Shown here: positions 54,165 to 64,000 of the stretch, in pieces
Layout of the letters: the number at the start of each line of letters is the position of its first letter
Numbering within the stretch: the first letter of the stretch is position 1
Assembly (NCBI RefSeq): GCF_000224145.3
Contig: NC_020177.2
Location: 3,117,649-3,181,648, forward strand
Direction of reading: 5' to 3'
Origin: Ciona intestinalis
Lineage: Eukaryota; Chordata; Ascidiacea; Phlebobranchia; Cionidae
Length of the DNA stretch: 64,000 bases
Program-made: the position numbers and the translations under genes
Notes under the pieces: model-generated
Databases searched by the model: none
What the model was told of the DNA's origin: nothing
What the model saw: the letters and a program-made list of their open reading frames with translations, nothing else

Positions 54165-57100
54165 ATGGAAGAGCCGTAAGTTTTACGTTAAAGGTTGCTG
54201 TTTTATAAAGTTTTAATTTTCTCTCATATTTTACAGACCACTGAAAGAAAAGCGTAAGTTTTTTTGTGAAATTATTTATGTGTTTTAATATAAAATATCA
54301 TTTTTAGGTATGAGAATATTAAATGTTTTTAAATTATTATGCACCAAAACCAAACTATTAATTTTTACTGGTGAATCGCAGTTACATTATTACATATATT
54401 ATCCACTGTTGCATAACTTGCATACACTTTGGCGAAATATTAATTATAAATCAATCTAGTAACACCAACGGTCACAACCAAAAAGACAGCAGCTACTGGA
54501 AAAAAGAAGGTAGGTATTCTGCTCTGTATACCATATTTTAAAATTGAATTACAGTAAAATCATAAGGTTTATTTTGAAGTTAACACTCATAATGCACGTG
54601 CATAGGGCAATAAAATTTTGGTACCAGTACATGATCATTTCCCTGCGATATCTGCTTATCATAACAACGAACCTCTAACCTGTATAACTACTTGCCCTGC
54701 CCTCTAACTGATAATATATAATGTATCAGAAGATTCTTTACCAGTTCCCAAAATCTCTTGTTCTGATCAGTTTTAAATGTGTAGCATTTAAACATTTTTG
54801 TCCATTTATATCTTCCAAAAACCCTCGTTCTACAGCCCTCGTCCCAAAGTACCTCGTTCTACATTCCTCCTCCCAAAATACCTCGTTCTACAGCCCTCGT
54901 CCCAAAATACCTCGTTCTACAGCCCTCGTCCCAAAATACCTCGTTCTACAGCCCTCGTCCCAAAGTACCTCGTTCTACAGCCCTCGTCCCAAAATACCTA
55001 GTTCTACAGCAGTTACGAATCAGTGTAAATTTCTACCTATATAATAGCCAACTCAGTATGAAGCAGCAGATGTTTCGTATTTCATAATTTTTTCGTTGAC
55101 ACTTTTGACAGGTTATCAGACGATTGGTCAAAAATGCTAAAACTGGTGAAGTTATAAAGACAGAAATAGTGAGAATCGACAGCAATGGTGAAACAACTGT
55201 GACGTCATATCCTGCTGGAACGCCAGTACCAAGTCTGGGCAATCTTCAATCTTCAGGTAGTGTTTTCGCTCTTTGAAAATATCAAAAATGGGTTTATATC
55301 TAACAAACAAAAAAAAATTGTTTTAACCTTTAAATGTTAGTGTTTATTAACAGTTTTGTCTTTTTTTTACACGCAGAACATCTTAACACTGTTACGCAAA
55401 TAAATGACACAAAAGAGATTTTCAAAAACAAGTGTAACCTGCCTGGCAGCAACAATTTTATGTAAAATCCTTAATAGGCGTATATAAGTATTTTGGCCAA
55501 CTGTTATATGTACACAGGTTCCTCAAAGAAATCTGCGCCAACTAAATCACCCTTAGATTCTGTGAAGCCATCTAGTCCAACGCCAGAAAATAAAAAAGAA
55601 CCTATAAGGTACATTTAATTATTGAAAAACAAGTACTACATGACTAGCAGTAGAATTTTTCGTCCGTTTGCAATTGCTAAGACATTTTAAAAGTTACCAC
55701 CAAAATGTTACAGTAAAAATACTGGTTTTTGAATGAGATTTTAGGACAAACTTTTACATTAAAAATACTTTTTTTTCCATGAAATTGTAAACAAAATGTT
55801 GCAATAAATAAAAATACTGATTTTTTCGATGTAATTTTAAAGTAAAGTTTCAGGTACTTCTAGTTCTATCTGTAAATAACCCGCACCCTATTTTAGTCCT
55901 TTAAGGTCAGATGTTGGTCCCAGTGTACCAGCTAATGTTCCTTGCATTGATGACCTCCTACAAAAAGAAGAGGAAATTATAAAAGCAGCAAAAGAAGCAA
56001 AAAATGAGGAAAAACCAAAAGATAAAGGAAAGGAGTTAAAGGTATGTATACTTAAATTTAAAAGTGGATTCTCCCCAAATTTTTTTTTCAGAGAAATTCT
56101 TGTTTGATAGCTATCATGACTCTAACACTTATCTGGTAAAAAGTAGTAGATTTCCGCTGTTTTGTCTGGCATCTGGCAAGATTTGAATGGAGAATGATAC
56201 ACTTTTTATCACCAGATGAGCCGCAAAAATGTTTTTGTGTTATGCCTGATAGCAGAAGTAGCGGAATAACTGTATAAAATATATATATATTGATTTTTTT
56301 GTGATTGTGACATTGTATAGCAGGGTAATGAAAGAAGGGACACCTTTTTAATTTATTTTCTTGTTCCATTTAGCAGTTAATTACGAAAATTCAAAGAATT
56401 AAAACCGTTTGTAAAAAAACATAAAAAGCCGTTTGTAAATTCTTATAAACAAACATTATCGTTTTATTTTGTATTTGTTGGGGCTCCATCAAACATATAC
56501 ATGATCACATTTCTTTTTATCTTTCAGGATGAAAATGAGAGTTTGGAGAGCACATTGATCACTCTGATGAAGAGGAAGCGACAAAGAGACCCAAAAGCAC
56601 GGAAGAGAGGACTTGTTGCGAGTACGATGGCTAAGAGAGCTAGTGAGGAGGAAGAAGAAGAGGGTGAGATTAAAAAAGATTGGAAGATTATAAAATATTA
56701 AAAAAGTTTAAAATGTGTAATTTTAAATTAGGAGTTACGAAATGTAAAATTAAATTATATAAACCAAATTATTTTCATAATTGTAAAAACCTATGCAATA
56801 ATTTTTTTTTATTTACGACAAAACTGGTAGTTTTATTAATTTTTTTTTGTTCCAGTTATATTAATAACACTTTTTTGATGGTTTTTTAAACACATGATGT
56901 AACTGTCATTGCCTAACTATATAAGAACAATGAGTTACATTCATTGAGGACATAATGCTACAAACAACAGACAAAAGTCAGGTTTACACCAATTGTATAT
57001 TATATATATATATAAATCGCCTAAATGGCATCGTCAGTCTCTAGTTCAAATAGAATCTCCATTCATTTTATTTATTTAACATTTTCTTGTTGTATTAAGC

Positions 57101-58982
57101 AGAGGATCAGAGTTTTATTGGAGACACTGATTATCGCGCGCTGGCTAATGATCAAAAGAACGAGGAAGAAGAAATAAGAAAAAGGAAGGAAAAACATAGG
57201 TAACTAAACTCCAAGTATTTGTACAACAAGTTTTATATATGCAAAAATTCTAGTAAGGATTTGACCTGTTTTCGGATTTTTTTATAAATGTGGATTGTAG
57301 AAATTTTATAATATGCGTGCTTTTGTACCACATATGTTACTTTTTAGGAGACGTCGTGAGAAAAAGCATAAAAACAAGCCGAAAGAAGAGGTAGGCACAA
57401 GATGTTATTCTCATGTTAACTATTTGTAGGTACAACTTTTTAAAGGGGGATTCGCGACCCTTTCAACCCTCTGACTGCGCCAATGTATAGGCGCCAAACT
57501 TTCTAAGTTGTACGTGTTTAGTTGCATTTAATTATAACAAATTTGGTCTTACATTTTACTGAATAATGCAATGTGAAAAATTTTATAATGGATATGCCCA
57601 CTCTACCACCCCAGGTTTGGTGCCTTTGCTCATATGATAATATTAAAATTTCCCCTTTTTTTAAATAAATAGTTAAATTTTCATTTTTTTAAATAAATAT
57701 TCCAATCTTTTCTACAGCCAGTAGATAGTGGTATGGATGCCACAAACATGGACGAGGAAGAGGAGCATGAGCTGCATCCTCTTGAAGAAGCTGAGCTCCT
57801 TGCCAAACAAATGCAAAATTCTGCTAACATCACCCAACCAGGTAAGGGAATCCGTGATAGGAGCAAAATTATTTAAGGGACTCATTTTTAAAAATTGTTT
57901 TCATAGGTCAGATTGATCTGAATTTAATTTTTTTCACAATCTAGTAATTTTGCTGATTCTTAAAAAAAACATTTGCAAAGAACGATTGTAATTAATTCTG
58001 CCTTATAAAACCTTATTATATAGCTCAAAAACGTGTGCTAATTAATAACTTTTTTATAGTTTCATTTTTGGATATATATAATATATGTATATATATATTT
58101 TTTCAGTAATAGTTCATCGTTTTTTTAGATGAAGAAATGAATGTTGATCAAAATGGGGCTCCTCCTGATCCAATTGATGCGGAGGAGAAGCCTCCGGAGG
58201 ATGGGAGCGATGAGGAAGATGATGAGAGAAGGAAGAAGAAGAAAAAGAAGCACAAACATAAGAAGAAGAAGAAAAAATTGAAGAAGCAAAAAAGACAGGA
58301 GGATAGTGATGCGGGGGATTCAGATCGAGGAGAAAAAGCATCCGGAGACGACCGGAAATCAAGACCGGAGGAAAAAATGAATCTCGATGATCTCCCAAAA
58401 GCAAAAAGCAGATCAAGGTAAAAAAAACTAAAAAAATTTAATGATCAAGGTAAAAAATTAAAAAAATCGATCAAGACGTAAAAAATTAAAAAAATCGATC
58501 AAGACGTAGTGTATAACACCTTATACTGAGCAGCCCTAACCCTAGAACACATTGCTGTGTATGACTTTACCCATATACAATCGAAAAATGTCTCTATTCC
58601 GTATTCTGTATGTGTGAGGCCACTGTCAAGGACGGTTTTAGGTAAATTTTGCCCATTACCTCAACAATTGTTTTTGAGCCAATTTGCCCATTTTTTCTCA
58701 TATTTAGACTATTTTTTCCCATATTTAAACTAAATTTTGCCTATTACTCTAACATTTGTGTTAAATTAGTTAATTATATACCACAATTTTACTCAAAAGT
58801 ACATTCCAGATCCAACAGTTTCTCTTCCATGTCTCTTTCTTCAATATCATCAGCCTTCAGCGATTCCTTTGATTTTGCTGAAGGAGATTTTAACCAAGGA
58901 CCAGATTTTGATGTAAGCAGTCATCTGCACTAGTATATATATATATATATATATATTTTTTCCAGGGGAAAAAAAAAAAAAA

Positions 58983-59019
<37 letters not shown>

Positions 59020-62000
59020 TTTCATTGAACAAAATTTTAATTTTTCATAAATATTTTTAACTAAACTACTGCCATTCAAAATTTAAAATGTGGCATTGCT
59101 AAAACTGTAAGTTTCCTACATTTTGTTTTCTAATTAGTGCAGTAAAATGTTATTTTCAAAAAAAGCTTTTTCCGTATAAAACAATAATTCTGAAATCATT
59201 CTTAATGGCAGAATAAACAATGGTATAAAATTAACATTTTTATGCTAAAAGACTGTCGAAAAAATTCCTTCATTTGTTTTTAGGGGCGTGGTGGCTTTAT
59301 GATGAGAGGGGGTTTTCGTGGCCGAGGGTTTGACCCCTTTTTCCGCGGCAGAGCTGGTTTTCGTGGTTACCCTCGTGGCAGAGCAAGAGGAAGAGGGAAT
59401 TTCAGGGGAAGGGGCAGAGGTTTTGGTCCAGGTGAAAATTAAAAGGATATTTTTGGCGACTCTAATATAAAAATTGTTATTTTTACTATTTTACTTTATT
59501 TCAATAATTTTTTTATCTAATTTAAGTTTTTTTCTGATATAAAAAAGCGTTATTTTTACCATTTTACATTTATTTAAAAATTAATTACTTAATTTCATCT
59601 TACTATTTTAAAAGAGGCCATTCTACATTATGCCTGGTAGCAGAAGTAACAAAAGTTCCTAATAATAATATCTGAGAAAAAGAAAATTAATTTTTGTGAT
59701 TTAACAAAAATAATACAATTTTATTTTTAAATTGAACAAACTTTTTTTCACAGATGGTATAATGTACGACGCTGCAGGTGTCCCCATGCAAATGGGGCCT
59801 GATGGGTTAATGTACCCCGCTACGATGTTCATGCGGGGCAGGGGTATGTGGAGGGGTAACATGAGGGGTGGGTTTGGAAGAGGGGGTTTTATGAACGATG
59901 GGTTCACCCCCCAAGAAGAAGGGATCGGAATTTATGTGGAGGAGGATAGTGATGACTCTAGAAAGAAGAGGAGGAGCTATTCCAGCAGGTGGGAGTAAAG
60001 AGCAAAACTAGTAGCGCCTCCGGAAAAATAAAGGGGTTTAAATTACAAATGATTTTTTTTTAAATGGGGATAGTGTTACGTCACCTTAACCCACCTGACT
60101 ACAAGACTGGTTGTAACTCTGGAATGCATAGGGTGACACGTTACACCAATTTTTAAAACAGAAAGTAATGCTACCAGTAAACATTGACCCCATATGTTAA
60201 GATTTCTTTCATAGAATTACTGGTCTATATATCCCTGTTTCACCTACATTTTGTATTTTAAATATTGCAATTTAAAAATGAAGAAATTATATATATATAG
60301 TAGGGTGGGGTAAGATGGGACACCTTTAGCACATAATATCCAAATATCCTAAACGTGTTTTAAACAATTAACAACGGTCTTTCGGAGTCATGAACGTACA
60401 ATTTAATAATTCTTTAAATGTTCTTTGTTTACTACCAAATGTGACGAGAAAATAGAATGAAAAGGTGTCCCATCTTCCCCATCCCTACTATATATGTACC
60501 TCACAAATGAATTTTTATTTAATTTTAGTTTTTATTTTTTGTTCCTCATCCTCATTCCTCCTCCTCACAGCTCCTACTCCTCTTACTCTTCTCGTTCCCG
60601 CCATCGTCACCGAAGAAGACGACGTCACTCATCATCCTACTCCCGATCCTACTCCCGCTCCTCCAGATCTTACTCTCGTTCTTACAGTCGCTCCTACTCC
60701 AGATCGAGCCGTTCCTACTCCAGATCATATTCGAGATCAACCTCGCGATCTTATTCATCAAGCAGGTCCAGATCTAAAAGCCCAAAGTGAGTTATTTGTT
60801 TTTTTTGCGTAGAAATTCAGGTGGCGTTTAGCCTATTTTTGGGGCATTGTTGGTCATAAGAGGGAATAAAAAAGCACTACTTTAATGTTAAGAACATTCG
60901 CTCATGTATTCCAAGCATAGTCCATACGTACATCGTGAAGTTGCCTCTAAGTTCGCGAAAGAAAAGCGATGAGCAATACGCTTTTAATAGGTTTACGCTT
61001 GTACCGGTTAACTGGTTGAAACTGAACGATTAACGGTTAAAAAAATGGGAAAATCCATAGCCATAATATATATATATTTATATATAAACATATGTTATTA
61101 AAATAAAGTTTTACTTGATTTGGACAGTTTAGCTTTTTTTTGTTAAAGTAAGGCATGATATAACTCAACTTAACTGTGAAGTTGCAAATTTTTCAAAATA
61201 GAATTGAGCCCAAATGGGATTAGGAAATATATATATGTATTCATATCAAAAATTCTAATTTAAAATTTTTCTACAGTAGAAAAGACGCCGATGGCTGGAG
61301 CTCTAGTGGAAATGAAGAAAGGTAAAAATATAATGTTCTCTTCACATGTTAGATGTTACCAATTCCTATTTTATGGCACAAATAATCACTGTGGGAATCT
61401 ATAGCTCTAAACTTAAATCTTACTTTAAAAAAAAGATGTTTTGTTTAAAATAAATTTAGCTTCATTTAATTTTTCCTTTTTTATGACTGCATCACTGTTG
61501 CTATTCTGTACAAGATGTAATAACCGCTGTATTGCCAACAGTTGTCTGAACTGTAGGGCTCGTTCCATTTTATTCACATACTGTACACAAGTTCCATTTT
61601 ATACAAGTACTGTACATTTTCCAAGCAAAAACTAACTTGCCCTCTTTTGTATACACTGATTCCAACCACTTCTTTTTTAGGTCAAGCTTCAGAGCCATAT
61701 ACGCTGCAGGAGGGAACTCCGCTCCTCCTCCCAAGAGGAAAGAGGAGGAAGAGGAAGTCCCATGGTGGGCAGAGTTCGATAAAACGTACGAGATACAAAA
61801 GACTGCTGAAAAGGAAAAGGTAAGTTTAAATTCAAAGTTAAATTGTTTTTAAATTTAATGTTAAATTTTTTTAAACCCACCTTACCCCTAATTTAACCCG
61901 TTTTAACTCACCTTACCCCTAATTCTACCCGTTTTAACTCATTACTCATCTTACCCCCAATTTAGCCACTTTTACCTCAACTTACCCCTAATTTAACCCC

Positions 62001-63682
62001 ATTTAATTCGTCTTACCCCTAATTTAACTTCATAAACTTATACATTATTCACCCACTTCTCTAATAAGCAGGCAGAAGCTAAAGTTCCTGAAAAAACTGA
62101 AACTATTGAAGATGCCAGTAAAAAAACAACTGAAACAAAAGAAATTGATGGTAAAAAGCTTTGATTTATGTTTAATTTCAACATTTTTTTTAATAATGAA
62201 TAAATGTAACTTTTTTCTCATGCGTGGCTGGCAGTCATTATAACACAGGTGTTCTGTTTCATACACCTCGTGCCCGCCTACGAGTTACTACAATTGTAAC
62301 TTTCTGGCTAATTGATGTTGTACCTTTTTTTTTCACATAAAACCTAATAATATTATATGCATTTATTTTTTTTGGAAAAAGTATAAAAAAATTATAAAAA
62401 AAAATATTAACAAAAAAATAATTTTCTTCAGAATCCATATCAATGACACTGGCAGACATAGATGTTATACGATGTGTCATGTCATTGGTAAACAACACGT
62501 ATTACCAACAAGATCCTGTAATAGAAGATGCAAGAGAATGCTTGAATGACATAATTACACAGGTAATAGTTGTTCCTGTACATAACTGTATGTATATATA
62601 ATTTTTTCATATCAATATTTTTAGAAAAAACTTTCAAAAATTTTAAGTCAAAAAAATGTTTTGGGGTAAATGGAAAACATTTTTTTTAACATGGAAAAAA
62701 GTTCAGAAATTCTAAATTTTATGGACACTTGTTTTTCTTTTTGCAGGTTGAGGTGCCAAAACCAGTGGAAAAGGTAATTGCATAACGTTGTATATTACAA
62801 AGTAAAATACTGTATATAGTTTCAAGGCTAAGTGCTTGCTACCATTGTATGTTTTTTGCGAGATACTTAATGTATATTGTTTTTCACAATAGTCACCAAT
62901 GAATTCTCAGCTAAAAAAACAGAAAAAACTCAAAAAAACTAATTACTTACAAAGTTACATACGTGGTAGCTCGTTAGCTGGCAAGAGATGTATAAAACAG
63001 AACACCCGTGTTATAATGATTGTCGCTGCCAGGCTAAAAAATTTACATTTATTCATTTAATTTTACTTTTTAAAAAAGTTACATTTATTTATTCAATTCT
63101 AATTTTTAATAAGTTACATTTATTCATGTATTTGATTTTTCCAATTTTCCAGAGTGATTCTGAAGTTGTACAAGACTGTATGAATGACCTGTTAGATGCT
63201 ATCTCTCCAATTGACGCCAAACCTAAACCTTCAGAGTCTCCAACGGATATTGAAGCTTTAAACAACGAACACCCGTACGTATATCTGGTAGATATATTGT
63301 ATATTTATGCACAACTAAACAATTTTGGTTGAAAACACAAACTTTTTTACATAACCCTAAAAAAAAATTATATTTAAATTACTTCTTTTAAAAAACTAAA
63401 AAATATATTTTTGTATTAAAAAACTTTTTTAGAAAACAATAAAAAACAAATTGTATTTAAATACTTTTTTAAAAATCCATGAAATATATTTTTATTTAAA
63501 AAATTTTTCAGACTTATGAGCTTCTACATAGAAGCTTGTCGTATTACAACTGAAGCACAAGCAAAACGGGACAGCCAGCCTACAGCGTCAACTAGTGGTA
63601 AAAATGACGATAAACAAGACTCGGAACGCCGTGATGACCGCAAAGGACGCCACGGGCGACGTCGGCGCCGAAGCCGCAGCAG
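54165..63682 (+). CDS. RS- and RGG-rich nuclear protein, 22 exons, runs past the window (>=854 aa)
   Basis: Probably an RNA-processing factor; not matched to a named family. Exons: 54165-54175 (start MEEP), 54237-54253, 54460-54509, 55112-55256, 55518-55608, 55897-56041, 56528-56663, 57103-57199, 57348-57390, 57718-57841, 58129-58417, 58810-58912, 59284-59431, 59754-59988, 60571-60786, 61277-61321, 61681-61819, 62072-62150, 62432-62562, 62747-62773, 63153-63274 and 63512-63682 (ends at a donor). All phases agree. The order is an N-terminal VIRRLVKNAKTGEVIKTEIV block, acidic/basic charged coiled segments and a Lys-rich tract (exon 11). Next come an RGG box (exon 13, GRGGFMMRGGFRGRG), a Met/Gly-rich segment with GPDGLMYP (exon 14), a long Arg-Ser/Tyr-Ser RS domain (exon 15), a VPWWAEFDKTYEI motif (exon 17), two short repeats around acidic helices (exons 19 and 21), and a further basic RS start (exon 22). 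Confidence 0.85.
54820..55012. repeat. 29-bp minisatellite in an intron
   Basis: Six to seven units of ccctcgtcccaaaatacctc + gttctacag. Each unit ends in a pyrimidine-rich stretch and CTACAG, so every unit mimics a 3' splice site ahead of the true acceptor at 55111. Frames read through it are artefacts. Confidence 0.92.
56320..56412 (-). mobile_element. MITE remnant
   Basis: gcagggtaatgaaagaaggg, then ctttttaatttattttcttg, truncated. In an intron of the RS-rich gene. Confidence 0.55.
58932..59022. repeat. TA dinucleotide run and long A/T homopolymers
   Basis: An (AT)n stretch is followed by blocks of A, T and A of ~20 each. This is a likely slippage or assembly trouble spot inside an intron. 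Confidence 0.85.
60297..60494 (+). mobile_element. MITE (~200-bp family)
   Basis: Complete copy from atagtagggtggggtaagat to cccatcttccccatccctac, inserted ~75 bp upstream of the RS-domain exon. Confidence 0.88.
62205..62310 (-). mobile_element. SINE tail, reverse orientation
   Basis: atgcgtggctggcagtcatt, cacaggtgttctgtttcata, cgagttactacaattgtaac. Intronic. Confidence 0.7.
62815..63060 (+). mobile_element. SINE, body and tail
   Basis: ttcaaggctaagtgcttgct, gcgagatacttaatg, cacaatagtcaccaatg, and tail tataaaacagaacacccgtg. Followed by short ttacatttattcat repeats. Intronic. Confidence 0.72.
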
Positions 63683-64000
63683 GTGATTTAAAATTGATCA
63701 TCAGAAACAGTGGCGCAGGCAGAAAAAAAAGAATTAGGAAAAAAAGTCGTTTTCACATTTTTTATAAAAGGTAGGGGGTCGCGACCCTCTAACCCCCCTG
63801 ACTCCGCCACTGATCATGCATATAGGCCCATGGGAAAAATCCTCAGGTGGTAGTGTAGGCGGTCCTGTCCTGCAATTTTTTTCCGTTTACCAAATGTGCT
63901 AAATTTAATACATATAACACATTAAAAAGAAATATTTCTTTAAAAAATATTTCTATAAAAAAATCTTTAAAAAAAAGTTAAAAACATAATTTTTACCTCA

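Noticed and set aside
54721-55044. Forward frames with a repeated Ser-Phe-Tyr-Ser-Pro-Arg-Pro motif
   Set aside because: Translation of the 29-bp intronic minisatellite; the in-phase gene model splices across it.
1-64000. Retroviral, LTR or other capsid-bearing elements
   Set aside because: No polymerase, integrase, protease or capsid-like frames and no long terminal repeats were recognised.

Overview
The window looks like ascidian (Ciona-type) nuclear DNA. It is AT-rich, its introns are short with clean GT..AG borders, and it is peppered with two dispersed repeats that resemble those described from Ciona: a ~200-bp palindrome-ended MITE and a tRNA-headed composite SINE. Three runs of N (6456-6580, 8799-8848, 9702-10201) mark assembly gaps. 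All gene models below were built by hand from reading frames, splice borders and phase. The phases close in every multi-exon model except the broken M13 gene and the terminal exon of the FYVE gene.

Layout. 0.5-2.4 kb: two small secreted-peptide genes, minus strand. 4.0-12.5 kb: an M13 (neprilysin/ECE-type) metallopeptidase gene, minus strand, whose middle is absent. A single-exon pseudokinase (7.05-8.07 kb) and a partial second copy of it sit in the hole. 13.1-20.1 kb: a complete nine-exon monocarboxylate-transporter (SLC16/MFS) gene, minus strand, 550 codons. 21.2-27.5 kb: a complete 11-exon RTCB tRNA-ligase gene, minus strand, 504 codons, with one GC-AG intron. 28.0-34.1 kb: a divergently transcribed FYVE plus armadillo-like gene sharing a ~450-bp promoter with RTCB. 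35.4-37.9 kb: a nuclear-receptor ligand-binding-domain gene with no DNA-binding domain in sight, minus strand. 39.1-43.65 kb: a large inverted repeat, each arm carrying a three-exon gene for a four-cysteine secreted peptide. 44.4-44.7 kb: a Cys-rich reading frame. 45.1-48.8 kb: an essentially intronless KIDINS220-like gene (ankyrin repeats, KAP NTPase, SAM-like end) with one in-frame TAA. 49.8-53.6 kb: three more members of the small secreted-peptide family, two of them in a recent ~1.7-kb tandem duplication. 54.2 kb to the right edge: a 22-exon-plus gene for an RS/RGG-rich nuclear protein that runs off the window.

The recognised genes are mostly unrelated housekeeping or signalling genes and do not form a pathway. 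The least explained material is the family of ~60-residue secreted peptides, found at both ends of the window with the same signal peptide style and the same phase-2 intron, together with the inverted duplication carrying a second, unrelated secreted peptide. No retrovirus, LTR or other capsid-bearing element was recognised.
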